A stretch of DNA of 64,000 nt from Halicephalobus mephisto (GCA_009193035.1 SWDT01000009.1:434001-498000), one strand, 5' to 3'. Numbered from the stretch's first letter, positions 11,161 to 24,800 are shown. Translations and numbers: made by a program. Notes: generated by a model not told the origin, from the sequence alone.

Positions 11161-11489
11161 TTTATTAAATTTTTGCCTAAAAATTCGATTTTATTTTTTC
11201 CGAATGCTTTGTTGACTTCAATATTGGTCGGTTGTTCATTCATTATTTTTATTTTTGATTGTTTTTCGGAAAAATCGTTTACTTTAAAAGTGGAAGGAAA
11301 ACCGTAAGGAAGAAATCCCAAACAATCGGCGCCGGTCTGGATTTTTTGCTTTTTAGGAAAATTTTATTGTGATTCAAATTTGGATTATGAACGAAGCAGA
11401 TCCGTCCGGTGAAAGTCCTTCTTTATGATCTTCGGATAAAATTACAGAAGATCATATAAGATTTTGGAATTTTTAAAACCCATTCGGTG

Positions 11490-11850
11490 ATTTTTAGGAT
11501 TTTCTAGAATTATTTAAATTTTAAATTTTATACTTTTTGGTCTCGATTGGAAAATTTTAGAAAAATTTATGTTGAGAATTTTCTGAATTACTGTAATAAA
11601 TATTTTTTTATAATTTTAGGATATCCTAGAATCATTTAAATTTTAAATTTTATACTTTTTAGTTCGACTGGAAAGTTTTAGAAAAATTCGTGTTGAGAAT
11701 TTTCTGAATTACTGTAATAAATATTTTTTTATAATTTTAGGATTTCCTAGAATCATTTAAATTTTAAATTTTACAATTTTCGGTCTCGACTAGAAAACCT
11801 TAAAATTTCGTATCGGGACAAATTTCTGAATTTTGTTTAAAATATTTTTG
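11490..11850. repeat. About 120 bp tandem repeat, three copies
   Basis: Units include AGGATTTCCTAGAATCATTTAAATTTTAAATTTTA, GGTCTCGACTNGAAA and ATTTTCTGAATTACTGTAATAAA. Each carries a version of the GGTCYCGAC word seen elsewhere in the window. Confidence 0.85.
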
Positions 11851-11894
11851 GTTTTTATAACAATGTTGTTTTCAAAATCGAAGATGTCATTTGG

Positions 11895-12345
11895 CTAAGT
11901 GTTCCAATTGACATTTTTGATCTACTTTATGGCAAGTTGTCCATTTTGACATTTTTGACTTTACCTTTTGGCGAAATGTTCCAATTCACATTTTTGATTT
12001 ACCTTTTTGGCAAGTTGTTCCAATTGATATTTTTGATCTACTTTTTGGCAAGTTGTTCATTTTGACATTTTTGATTTCACTTTTTGGCAAGTTGTTCATT
12101 TTGATATTTTTGATCTACCTTTTGGCAAGTTGTCCATTTTGACATTTTTGATCTACTTTTTGGCAAGTTGTTCATTTTGACATTTTTGATTTCACTTTTT
12201 GGCAAGTTGTTCATTTTGACATTTTTGATTTCACTTTTTGGCAAGTTGTTCATTTTGATATTTTTGATCTACCTTTTGGCAAGTTGTTCCATTTGATATT
12301 TTCGATCTACCTTTTGGCAAGTTGTCCATTTTGACATTTTAAGGA
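11895..12345. repeat. About 36 bp tandem repeat, roughly 12 copies
   Basis: The unit is TTTTTGGCAAGTTGTTCATTT, then TGACATTTTTGATCTAC, with alternation of TTGACATTT and TTGATATTT. The array is unusually regular and GC-balanced compared with the surrounding AT repeats. Confidence 0.9.
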
Positions 12346-12620
12346 TATATGACAGCCAATCCTGATTTTCCCGATTGGCACATTATTCAATCATTGAAAT
12401 CTCGCTGGCTAATCCCGGTTATGTCTAATCCGCGCAAAAGGCGGAGCGAGTCAAAACTGGCCCATTTTACGAAAGTGATGGTCAAAGTCGGAGGTCCAAA
12501 TTTAGATTTTTCTTGTTAAAACAATTTTTACAAATTTTTCTTTTTAAAAAAGTTGTTTTATCTAAATTAATAATTCGAATATTATTTGGATTTTTAAAAT
12601 AAAATTATAATTTGCGAGTT
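12346..12620. other. Non-repetitive island upstream of the cadherin gene
   Basis: About 150 bp of mixed composition (12350-12500), including CGCGCAAAAGGCGGAGCGAG. It is bounded by minisatellites. No open frame; possible regulatory DNA. Confidence 0.4.
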
Positions 12621-12935
12621 TAAATTCTGAATTTTGAAGTCGAATTTTTAATTTTTAATTTTGATTTTGATTTTAGTTTTAATTTTAATTTTAATTTTAA
12701 TTTTAATTTTTAACTTTTATTTTGATTTTTAATTTTAGTTTTTATTTTGATTTTTAATTTTGATTTTGATTTTGATTTTTAACTTTTATTTTCAACCTTG
12801 AATTTTCACTTTTATTTTGACTTATGATTTTGATTTTTAACTTTGAAGTCAAATTTTGACTTTTATTTTCAACTTTGAGATCGAGCTTGAATTTTGAGGT
12901 TGAACTTTGATTTTTAACTTTGAAATTGAATTCTT
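12620..12935. repeat. TTTTGATTTTTAATTTT simple repeat
   Basis: A degenerate hexamer/decamer tract (TTTTGA, TTTTAA) that grades at its right end into the ordered array at 12936-13205. Confidence 0.8.
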
Positions 12936-13205
12936 ACTTTAATTTTGAAACTTAACTTCCAACTTTGAGATCGAACTTCGATGACCTATTTGATTTCGAA
13001 ACTTAACTTTCAACTTTGACGATGAACTTCGATGATGAAGTTTTATTTGATTTTGAAACTTAACTTTCAACTTTGAGATCGAACTTCGATGATCTATTTG
13101 ATTTCGAAACTTAATTTCCAACTTTGAGATCGAACTTCGATGATCTATTTGATTTTGAAACTTAACTTCCAACTTTGAGATCGAACTTTGAAGTCGAACT
13201 TTGGC
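12936..13205. repeat. About 57 bp tandem repeat, about 5 copies
   Basis: The unit reads AACTTTGAGATCGAACTTCG, then ATGATCTATTTGATTTTGAAACTTAACTTCC. In the minus strand it stays open and encodes SSISKLEVKFQNQIDHR-like repeats, but there is no start, splice or family support for a protein. Confidence 0.85.
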
Positions 13206-15590
13206 TGTGAACTTGGTTAAAACAGCGCTGGTCGATGAGTTTTCACTGACCATTGTCTTGTTTTGGTCATGCCCAAGATAAACTTTTTTTAGAAAACTTT
13301 TGGCTTGTCTAAAATCAATTAGCTTCGTCCCGGGCTGTCAACTCGGGGATCCAAAAATTGAAACAAGCCAGCTCGTTCCAGAATGGCTTTTCCATAAAAA
13401 AGAAATGATGGAGTCTTGTGAAATGGCTAATGCCCTTCTTTAGGTACTGGCTTGGATTTCACTTTATTTAGAAATTTACTTTTTGACACATTTTTACTTT
13501 CTTGTTAACTTTATTTTAATTAATTTTTTTTAAATTTAAAAATAATTTAAATTAATTTAAAAAAAAATAAAAAAATAATTTTATTTTAATTTTTTAAATT
13601 TAAAAATAATTTAAATTAATTTTAAAAAAAATAAAAAAATAATTTTATTTTAATTTTTTAATTTTTTAAATTTAAAAATTATTTTATTTTAATTTTTTTA
13701 ATTTAAAAAGTAATTGTGTAAATTTCTGAGTTTTTTGTTTTATTATTTACTTTGTTATTTAATTGTTGGAGGTTTTTTATTTAGATCCTGACCACAATTG
13801 TCGAGTTTTCAAAGTTTTTAAATTTCAAACTTGAATTAATTCGATTCAGATTCGAATTTTCCGATTTTAAAATTCGAACTAATTCAAAATTTATTTAAAA
13901 ATTTAAAAATTGATAATTTTGATTTTATTCAAAAATGTTGAGTTTTTAAAATTTTCGATTTTCGAATTAGACTAGTTCTGTTCAAGTTCGAATTTTCCGA
14001 TTTTAAAATTCGAACTAATTTAAAATCTATTTAAAAGTTTAAAAATTGATAATTTTTGTTATATTCAAAAATGTTGAGTTTTTAAAATTTTCGATTTTCG
14101 AATTAGACTAGTTCTGTTCAAGTTCGAATTTTCCGATTTTTAAACCAAATTAATTTAAAATCTATTTAAAAATTGATAATTTTGATTTTATTCAAAAATG
14201 TTGAATTTTCAAAATTTTCGATTTTCGAATTCGAACTAATTCAAAATCTATTCAAAAATCGACAACTTGGGTCCTGACACGATTTTCTTAAATTTTTAAC
14301 TTTTATATTTAATTTTAAAATTTCATTAAATCTGTTATTTTATCATTTATTTCGTTACTGATTTTTCGAAATTTTTCATTTTAATTTTAATAAAAATTTC
14401 AGTTTTTTTGGAATAATGTGAAAATTTTATTAAATTCCGCATTTCATCATTTTTTTCATTATCTTTTTGAAACCTCTATTTTAGTCCTAAAAAGAATTAA
14501 GAATTTTTTATTAAAATATTAAAAATTTCTATTTCGGTCCTGAAAAAATTTATTAATATATTGAAAATTTTAAAATTTTATTTTTTAAAAACTTAATTTT
14601 CTTAGAAATTTTATTTTTTTAGAAATTTTATTTTTTTTTTTAATTTTATTTTTTAAATTTTTAATTCTTTTTTAAATTTTAATTTTTTTAAATTTTAATT
14701 TTTTTTTATATTTTATATTTTATTTTTTTAATTTTAATTTTTTTTTTAAATTTTAAAAAATTTTAGACTAATTGGTAATGTATGAAACTCTGTCAAATTT
14801 TTTATTTTATTATTGATACATTAAAAATTTTAATTTTAGTCCCAAAAAGAAAATTTCGAATTAATTTTTTTTGACATAATGTGAATTTTTAATTTCTTAA
14901 TTTTGGTCCTAAAAAGAATTTTAAAGATTTTTATTTTTTATTTTTTTAATAATTTTTAAATTTTTATATTTTTTATTTTTTTTATTTTTTTGTTTTTAAA
15001 ATTTAAAATTTTTTTAAAATTTCGATTTTTTAAATTTTTTTACTTTTTAAATATAATTTATATTTTTTCTAAATTCTCTATTTCGTCATCTGTTTCATCG
15101 TTAACTTCTCGAGACCTCATCTTAACCAACGGCCACAAACCCTGAGGCAGTGAATGTCCTCATTTTCCTGACTGGCACGACAAAGCTGTTTTTAACCTTT
15201 TTGACCATTGCTTTTTTTAAATTTAAATTTCTGTTCAAAAACGGTAAATTTTCAATTTTACTTAATTCAAAAATGATGAAAATTAAATTTTTACTTTTAT
15301 TCAATAATGGTAAAATTTTATTTTTATTCAAAAAAGGTAAATTCTTAATTTTATTTAATTCAAAAATGATGAAAATTAAATTTTTATTTTTATTCAAAAA
15401 TTGTAAAAATTTTATTTTTACTTTTATTCAAAAATTGTAAAATTTTATTTTTATTCAAAAATGGTAAAATTTTATTTTTTTTACTTTTATTTAAAAATTA
15501 TAAAATTTTATTTTTTTACTTTTATTCGAAAATTGTAAAATTGGTCTATTCGCGGATTTCGATCAGTTTTGTCTTTCTCGGCCGTAAATT
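13206..15590. repeat. Repeat-dense spacer before the cadherin gene
   Basis: 13220-13500 is mixed non-repetitive sequence. 13840-14270 holds three copies of a ~130 bp unit with TTTTCGATTTTCGAATTAGAC and TCAAGTTCGAATTTTCCGAT. 14380-15060 is T/A-rich with scattered CGGTCCTGAAAAA words. 15230-15545 is a ~30 bp array (TTTTATTTTTATTCAAAAATGGTAAAA). No gene supported. Confidence 0.7.
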
Positions 15591-15689
15591 TCCCATTCGG
15601 GAGGAGGTTCTATTGTTTTCGGTTTCGGACCCGATTTGTTTCGGTTCTTTTTTGGCATTCTAGTGATTTGCATCTGAATCGATTTTTCA

Positions 15690-15793
15690 GATCTATGACA
15701 AGTCTCCCAAACAGCCTCATAATCAATTCCGATGACTACGAGTAACTTTTATCAACAGTGATTAGCTGAGACTTGTCTGGTTCCACAACGAAA
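15690..15793 (+). promoter_or_regulatory. Cadherin long-form 5' leader with inverted repeat
   Basis: A splice or trans-splice acceptor GATTTTTCAG ends at about 15690. Downstream, GACAAGTCTC (15697-15706) and GAGACTTGTC (15768-15777) form a perfect 10 bp inverted repeat with a ~61-base loop. It lies just ahead of the start codon at 15794 and could fold in the leader RNA. Confidence 0.45.
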
Positions 15794-15865
15794 ATGAAAC
15801 CAAGGGAAACTATTGTGTTCTGTGTTATTCTTGTTTGTTGGTTAAATTATTCTTCGGGTTCAAAG
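15794..15865 (+). CDS. hmr-1: Cadherin exon 1: start codon and signal peptide
   Basis: 24 codons beginning MKPRET with a hydrophobic core and a polar end (NYSSGSK), then donor AAG|GTGAGT in phase 0. It is too short to stand out as an open frame but fits the secretory start of the long isoform. The next exon starts [13 protein letters not shown] after TTTTTAG. Confidence 0.8.
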
Positions 15866-18800
15866 GTGAGTTTCCAAAAGGGGGGAATAATATCTAGTTA
15901 ATTTTACAAATTTCAAAGGAGGATGAACATTTAGTCAATTTTAAAAATATCTTAGAGGGGAAACGATATTTAGTTAACTTCAAAAATTTCAAAGGAGGAT
16001 GAACATTTAGTTAACTTCAAAAATATCTTAAAAGGGAATAATATCTAGTTAATTTTACAAATTTCAAAGGAGGATGAACATTTAGTTAACTTCAAAAATT
16101 TCTTAAAAGGGGAATAATATTTAGTTAATTTTAAAAATATCTTAAAGAGGGAATAATATTTAGTTAACTTCAAAAATATCTTAAAGAGGGAATAATATTT
16201 AGTTAATTTTAAAAATTTCAAAGGAGGATGAACATTTAGTTAATTTTTAAAAATTCGTGGTAGGAAAAACTTAAATTTTTTCTTCCATTAGGGATTTTAA
16301 TTATTAGAATATTCATGGTAGGAAAAACTTAAATTTTTTCTTCCATTAGGAATTTTAATATTTTTTAAAATTTTAATTATTAGAATATTCGTGGTAGGAA
16401 AAACTTAAATTTTTTCTTCCATTAGGGATTACTCAATTGATCAAATCCTCTTATTGAACGGTTCATCCAGAAAGAGGGTTCAAGAGGATAATGGCCCACT
16501 TGGGCAAGTGCCCGTTTTCACATCTGTTTTGTTTTTAGGTATATCCAGTGAGATTCGACGCCGCTCCAGATTCGTTTGTCGGAGATCTGGCTTTCGACGG
16601 AATCTGCACAGAACACGAAATTTTGAGTTTTCAAAAATCGGATAAATCTGATTTTTTTAATTTAAAAAATCATTCAATTTTTATTTCGAAATCTTTGAGA
16701 AATTTAAAAAATCAAAAAATAATTTTGAATATTTTGGCCGTCAGAAGGCCATTTGAGAGGATTCTGACTGTCCATCTGGAGATCCAAGACGAAACAGCTC
16801 CGGAATTTTTGGATCAAATTTACGAAACAAAAATCGATTTTACAACGAAAAAAGAAACGGAATTAATTTTTTCAAAAAGAATATCTTTGAAAAACGAAAA
16901 ATCAAACAACATCTACTTTGGTCCCGCAACGAAAACGGATTTTGTTACTTTTGTCAATAACAAAGAATTTTTAAATGGAAGTTTTGCAAAATTGTACGTC
17001 TCCAGAAACGTCAGGCCTTCTGAATCCCTTCATGAATTCTGGATCAGAGCCGTTGACAGAAGAATCAACAAAAGAATAGCTGTGGCAAAAATCGTAATAA
17101 AAATAAAATCAGTGCAAGTACCACCTCCAGAATTCGACCAGAAAGTGTATACTGTAGTCAAAAAACAGATTCCGGCTCATTCAAATATTCTCAGAGTTCA
17201 AGCAAAGTAAGTTTTTTTAAAATAAAAATTTAATTTATTTTTCAAAAATTTAAAACTTAAAAAAATCAAAAAAATTGAAAACTTGAAAAATTTATTTTTT
17301 TTAATTTAGAATTTCAAAAAAATCAAAATTTTTAAAAATTTAGAATTTAAAAAAAATCAAAATTTTTAAAAATTTAGAATTTCAAAAAAATTGAAAACTT
17401 GGAAAATTTATTTTTAAAAATTTAGAATTTCGAAAAAATTAAAATTAGAAAAATTAATTTTTTTAAAAATTTAGAATTTTTTAAAATATAATAAAAATTT
17501 TCGAAATTGAAGAATTTTTGAAATTTCGAAAATTGATTTTAAATTATTTTTGAAAATTTATTTTTTTTTAAAATACTGTAATTTTATTTTTATGTAATGT
17601 TTAAAAATCGGATTTTATTTAATTTGGAAAAAATAGGATTTTTCATTTTTGGAAATTAATAGCTTCATCCTGGTCGGACTAATCCAGACATTGTCCTCGT
17701 TCAGATTTTTGTTTATTGCTTTCAAAAAAGACCGAAATTAGTGAGGACTGTCTTTAATCTCGTTTGGGATTTCGGGGGATTTCGGGTCGTTTCCGGGAGG
17801 GTGTGAAAGCGGCTTTTTGGTTGTTTTTGTTTGGTCCAAAATAGGGTAATCCGATCGTTGAAAGGATAAAATACAGTAAATTAGCAAAAAAATAAATTTT
17901 TAAAAAATATAAAAAATATTTCAGATCGAATCGAGGAACTCCTATCTACCGTATAGAACCCGAATCGAGTAAATTTGACATCACTCCGATTACTGGCGAT
18001 ATTTTCGTCACGGGAAATTTGAGAAATGGAAGATATGAATTCCAGGTTATTGCGAAAGACGCCCTCGGGCAAGAAGGAAAAGCGAAAGTTGTGGTCTCGA
18101 CTGGAAATCAAATGACTTCTAATTTCGGTCTCAAAGCGAAAAGAAGAAGCAGAAACATCAGAACAGACAGATTAATGCATACTGTAGGAAATCCTAAAAA
18201 TGATCATTTATTAGAGATCTTGGATGACGAAACAATGGTCCCGACTGGAAACCGAAATAATTTCAACTTTGGTCCTGACACGAAAATTAGTAAAAACATC
18301 GAAATTGATACTGTAGGAAATCCTAAAGATGATCATTTATTAGAAATCTTGGATGACGAAACAATGGTCCCGACTGGAAATCGAAATAATTTCAACTTTG
18401 GTCCCGACACGAAAATCATTAAAAACATCGAAATTGATACTGTAGGAAATCCTAAAGATGATCATTTAGTAGAAGCTATTAATACTCAAACTGGGGTCTC
18501 GACTGGAAATCAGGATAATTTTAATTTTGGTCCTAAAACGAAAAGAAGCAAAAATAGCAAAAGAGACAGAGCAACGGATATCGTAATTGCTTTGAAAGAA
18601 GATCATCCTCTGGGGTTCCTGAGTACCCAAATTGCCCTTTTTGCGGACGAAAAAATCGATCTAGCTCCGATAGATTCTGATTTTTTAACGATCCATGAAA
18701 ATGGATCAATAGAACTGACTCGAGAATTGAACTACGAATCCGAAAACGAAATCAGAGTCAACATACCCATTTCTGGAAAATTCAACAGTAAGTTTAAATT

Positions 18801-21800
18801 TTTTTAAATTAAAAAAAATTAAATAAATTTTTAAAATTAAAAAAAAATTTTTAAATTTAGTAAATTTTTAAAATTAAAAAAAAATAAAATAAGTTTCTAA
18901 AATTAAAAAAATAAAATAAGTTTTAAAATTAAAAAAATAAATAAGTTTTAAAATTTAAAATTTAAAAAATTTTAAAAAAAATTAAAATTTAAAAAATTAA
19001 ATTAATTTTTAAAATTAAATAAGTTTTAAAAAAATTGAATAAGTTTTGAAATTTATTTTAATTTTTAAGAATTAAATACATTTTTAAAAATTTAATTATT
19101 TATTTCTTTTGAGGAAATTAAAATTGCGTAACGATTTTCTTTTTCCTTAAACGATCCTTTGGGAATTGGCCTTTCGAAACCGATTAGGGTCTTTCCCAGC
19201 TTTCTGAAAATCGAATTTTGATACTTGAAAATTCGCGCATCTCGGGAATTATCTCAAGCCGAATCTGTCACTTAGCTCAAGGCGACTGTCAAATCCAGGG
19301 ATTTAGGAGTAAATTATTCAAAAAATATAAAAAATTTAAAAAAATTTAAATTATTCAAAAAATTTAAAGAACTTAAAAAATTTAAATTATTCAAAAATTT
19401 TAAAAAAAATTAAATTATTCAAAAATTTAAATTATTCAGAAAATTTAAAAAACTCAAATTAATTTTAAAAAATTCAAAAATATAGCTAAATTAGTCCAAA
19501 AAATTTAGAATTAAATTGTTTTTAAAATTTCAAAAATCTTGAAAATTACTTTTTTTTTTGGAAAATTTTAAAAATTACTTTTTTTCGAAAATTAAAAAAA
19601 ATTTTTGGAAAATGATAATGATTTACAGTATTCTGATTAGAATAATGAATATGTTTTGTCTTAATCCTGGTGGATTACTTGTTGTCACTCCATGGTTCCT
19701 TCATTGTCCTCGACAAGTTTCAAATTGAATTCGCCTCTGGACAAAAGCCTTGTTTGGCAGCCCGATGGTCATTTTCAATTCTGGACATGCACGAGAGCAT
19801 CATCCACTTGTTTCTGAATTAAAAGAAGAAATGTCAACCTTAGATTATGTCCAAAAAGGGACCAAACTTTCCATTCAAAAACACAAAAAAACTCTAAAAT
19901 TACCTTTAATTTTTCGTAATTTTTATATTTCAAAAATCAACAAAAATTCGAAAATTTTATTTATAAAAAATTTTAAAAATTCATTTTTTTTATTAAAAAT
20001 TTATAAAATTATTTTTATTAAAAATTTTAAAAAATTGTTTTTATTAAAAATTTGTAAAATTAATTTTATTTTTTTTATTAAAAAATTAAAATTTAAAAAA
20101 TTGTTTTATTTTTTTATTAAAATTTAAAAAAAAAATTATTTTTTTATTGAAATTTTAAAAAAAATTGCTTTTATTAAGCTTTTTAAAAAAATGTTTAAAT
20201 TTTTTTTTATTTAAAATTTAAAAAAATTGTTTTTATTAAAAATTTTAAAAAATTATTTTTATTTTTTTATTTAAAATTTAAAAATTGTTTAATTTTTCTT
20301 GAACAGAAAATTTTTTGAAGAAATTTGAGGTTAATTTTTCTCCTTGATTAAACCTCAAAGATGGACGTTGCATAATGTCTTATCAGTTTTCGATTTATCG
20401 TTTCCATTTTCCGTTTTCTTTGTCGGCTTGTCGTTTCAAACAAATCTAGACCCCGAAAAAACAAAAAAACACGGTCAATTATCTGGACCATTCAATCACA
20501 GATTTTTAATTGTTCATCTAAATCGGGCCATTGACCAAGTATTTTTTTGGAAAACATGGGGGTCAGGTGATGAGCAACGAAAAAAATTAAGAAACAGATG
20601 GCTTTCGACAATATTGTTTCCCGGGTGGCACTCGCATAATTGAGAGGTCGATCAATTTTCGGACAAAGCTCGTTAGTGAAAGTCAGAAATTAGGTGTCAC
20701 TACCGTAATTGAAAATCCCATTAAGCCAAAACATGACCTCCGGAATATCCAATAATAATAATCGATCCGTCGCTGGATTTACGGATTAGAAAACAAAACA
20801 ATGGATATTGTAAACAAATTGTGCAAAAAATTAATTTTTCATAAAAGTTGTAAAATATTCTTAATTTTATAAACATAAAAATCCCGCCATTTGGCTAAAT
20901 GTTCTGGTTATGCAAGAAATTAATTTTTTGGGGGAATATGGAATCATTTTATTTTTCAAAAAGTAAAAATCCCGCCATTTTGGCTAAATGTTCCAGTTAC
21001 ACAAAAATCACTTTTTAGGATACTTTTATATTTTTTTTCGAAAAGTAAAAATCCCGCCATTTTGGCTAAATGTTCCAGTTACACAAAAATCACTTTTTAG
21101 GATACTTTAAATTTTATTTTTGAAAAAATAGAAATCCCGCCATTTTGGCTAAATGTTCCAGTTACATAAAAATCACTTTTTTCTTCTTAGGACATTTATA
21201 GAACCCTCTATTTTTAAACCATGAAAATTCCATCATTTGGCGAAATGTTCCCATTATCGAAAATGTGCATCAAAATTTAAAATTGTCCAATTTGTCAATT
21301 TAATGACTTATTTTTATTTATTTTTATTCGATAATTTTCTTCATCGAACCATGACGACTCGGTGACAAGTGTCCAGAAATGGACTAAATGGCCTTCTCGT
21401 CCGTAAATTGCGCAATTCGGTCAAGCTTGAAAAATCCAAAACCAGATCCATTAGAATTGACCGTCTTTCTGGACCTCCAACAGGGACCTAAGTTACGGTA
21501 TTCAAAAAAACAATAGTCTCCAATTTCGCCCAGCTGGATTTCTGCCGTTTTTTGTCTTTTTAGACTTGGTTTAAGATTTTTTGGTTTGTAATTGGATTAG
21601 CCGCCTAATCGTCCAAAACAAACAGCTAAATCGAGGGAAGGCACTTCAGATAATCTTCCGGAACAAAATACATTGGATTTTAGAGATTACCGAATACATT
21701 CGAAATTCATGATTATTTTAATCAACACTTTTCTAAAAAGATAGATATGCAAAATTTCATGTCACATATTGGAGGAAATTCAAGCGATTTCGCTTACTTG

Positions 21801-24800
21801 TTGATGAATTCGCTTATCTAATATATGAAGTCGCTTACTTAATTAGCGATTTCGCTTACTTGTTAGTGAATTCGCTTACTTAACATATGAACTCGCTTAC
21901 CTGATTAGCGATTTCGCTTACTTGTTGGTGAATTCGCTCATCTGTTAAATGAAATAGTTTAATATATAACTGAATTCACCTATTTTGTAAGCAGATTCGC
22001 TTACTTTCTAGGCGAGTTCGCTTTCTTCTTAGGCGAATTCGCTCACTTAGTTGGCGAATTCGCTTACTTGTTGGTGAATTTGCTTATTTGTTGAGCGAAT
22101 TTTTGATAAATTATCCACAAATCACTTTTTCTATTCGAATTTTATCAATTTTAATAACTGGATTTTTTGAAAATTAAAATTTGATATATGATTGAATTCC
22201 GAACATGACTTTGAATTAAATAGTTTCCTTTCTAAAATGAATTCAAGTCAATTTTGTTCTAGAAATGATTGGCATTTAAGAATGAAACTCTTTTGAAGCC
22301 AAATTGCTCCAGACCACGCTCGAGGCGAAAGTAATTGGACCACAAAAGGGACAGAGTCGCCGGAAGTTGTCGAGCACTTCCTGAAATAGCTCAATTGAAC
22401 TTGAACAACTGCGCAAGAGGGAAAAGCAAAGAATTTTTAAAAATTTACATATGAAGAAGAAATATTCATATATCAAAATTTCCGAAATTTATTTTAAAAA
22501 AATATTCATATATCAAAAGTTTAGAAATTTGCATACAGAATAGAGATATTGATATATCAAAAGTATAGAAATTTGCATATAAAACAAAAATATTCATATA
22601 TCAAAAGTTAAAAAATTTGCATACAGAATAGAGATATTGATATATCAAAATTTCTAAAATTTATTTTTAAAAAAATATTCATATATCAAAAGTTTCTAAA
22701 ATTTATTTATAAAACAAAGATATTGATATATCAAAGTTTCAGAAAGAATTCAAACAATCAGGATGGAAGTGATCGACGTCGATGAATCTCCCAGATTCCT
22801 CAACAGTCCGAAGCCGTTTGTCGCTGTAGTACCGTACGAGAAACCTATAGGATACAGAATCTATCAATTTGTCGCCAGGGACGAAAACGGCGAAGGAAAC
22901 AACGAGATCGAATACCGATTAATCAATTCCGAACGTGAGTTTTTTTTCATATATGAATTTCAATTTTTGAATTTTTGTGTAAATTTCTAGAACCTGATAG
23001 AAGGTTCTGAAAAGTTTGGGGATTTCATAGGAACTTCTGGAGACATCTGGAAGCGAACAGAACGTCGCCGAATCCGACCGAAGCTTCTGAATTTTCCGAA
23101 TTACTCGTGGACTGTTCTGGAATTTTCGAAAGTTTCATTTTTGATTCTGGAATTTCATGAAATTTTTCAAACACTTCAGAATTCACTAAAAACTTCTGAA
23201 AAATTTTAAATTTCCGTGACAATTTCCAAAATTTCACATAAGCTTCTGAAATTTCATGAAATTTTCAAAACACTTCAAAATCTCAAAAAATTTTGGGACT
23301 TTTTAGATTTCTTTGAAAATTTCCATAATATCGTAGAAAATTTTAGAATTTAATAAAAAATTTCGAAATTTTCTAAATTATGCGAAATTTAGGATTCTAA
23401 AAAGTTACGTAATTTCGTAATTTTTATAATTTTTATAATTTTATAATTTTTATAACTTTTATAATAATTTTCAACTCTATTTCAGCTCCTGGAGCCTTCA
23501 CTATCGAGCCGAAGTCGGGGATTGTGAGGACAGCTCAGAGACAATACACTCCTGGATCCATATATAAAATCTACGTCCAAGCCAGGGATTCCACTCCATC
23601 TGACAACTCTACGCTTCAGAATTCAGAAGTAGCAGTTCTTGAAGTTTATGCAGGTGACCGAGCGCCGCAATTCATGCAGCCGAGTTACCACAGAAGGATC
23701 CGGGAGGATTCTGACGTCGGAAATTCCTTGTTGCTTATTGAGTCCCATTCCTTCAGACCGATTGACGACAGGAGACAAAAAGGACCCAAGGAATACTATC
23801 TCTACGTCGACCAAACCGAGGAAGAAAGTCCGTTTTTCGAAATCGACAAAAATTCGGGATTAGTGACTCTGAGGAGATCCCTGGATTACGACGATCCCGC
23901 TTTGCCCAAAGTTTTCAACCTTCGGGGTTTGTTGTTCATATATTAATTTCACTTGATTTTTGTCATTTTAGCTGTTGTGAAGGAAGATAACCGAGAAAAT
24001 TCCATTCCTGTGGATTTTGAAATCGAAGACGTGAACGACAACCCCCCGAGTTTCGTCCAGCCCCTTTACACGGCTACCACGAAAGAAAACATCGCCATCG
24101 GGGTTCCGATTCTCCAAGTCAGAGCTACTGACAAGGATTCCTTCGATAACGGTCAAATTACCTACACTGTGGATCATCCGGATTTTTTCGTCAACAACAA
24201 AGGAGAAATATCTGCTCGAAGAAGACTCAATGCTGATCAAAATCGAGAGAGATTTTTCATATATCGTTTCAACGTCACTGCAGAGGATAAAGGAAGTCCA
24301 AGGAAGAAATCAAGCACATCAGTTCATATAAGGACAGAAAACACGAACGACGAACCGCCGATGTTCGTTCCGTCGAGGGAGTACCGCGCGAGCGTCGCTG
24401 AAGACGCCCAGGGAGGAACTCCGGTGCTCCAGATCCAGGCTATAGATCCAGATCGAGATCAAGTAGTTTATGGATTTTTGGACGATTCAGGATATGAAAC
24501 AACAATAACAGAACTTTTCGAAATCGACAAAGACACGGGATTGATCCGGCTCCGGGAGCACGTGGACGCGGTTCAGCTGCTTAAGTTCGGATCTCCTTAC
24601 AACCTTACTGTAGTCGCTAAGGATGATGGAAGTTGCTGTGACGAATTGAATCCACTTCAACACACTCAGACGGCTTCTGTCAGAATCGAGATCTCAGACG
24701 TGAACAACAACAAGCCCGAGTTCCCCGACTGCGCCAGTTATTCCTCGAAAGCCAAAATAGAAGAAGGACAGTACCGACATGGAGAAAAATCGCCGGTAAT

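Larger units (their letters stand above)
18788..22742. other. Cadherin intron 3 (3.95 kb)
   Basis: Donor ACA|GTAAGT, acceptor GTTTCAG. AT tracts (18800-19090, 19320-19600, 19970-20290) alternate with non-repetitive islands at about 19130-19310, 19640-19860, 20340-20780 and 21340-21680. The islands repeatedly contain GGTCATTTT-like and GACAAG-like words. A 99-codon open frame at 20344-20643 has no recognisable domain and no suitable splice context, so it is not called as a gene. Confidence 0.6.

Noticed and set aside
12936..13253. Minus-strand 104-codon frame with SISKLEVKFQNQIDHR repeats
   Set aside because: It is only the translation of a 57 bp tandem repeat and has no splice or homology support.
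15122..15440. Overlapping frames of about 90 codons on both strands
   Set aside because: Low-complexity F/L/K/N content from a TTTTATTTTTATTC array.
20344..20643. 99-codon frame in cadherin intron 3
   Set aside because: No similarity to cadherin repeats or any family I recognise, and no start or splice context. Open by chance in a GC-balanced island.
21784..22105. CRISPR-like spacing of short repeats
   Set aside because: Spacers are themselves repetitive and of uneven length, and the surrounding genome is eukaryotic with spliced genes. It is a minisatellite.
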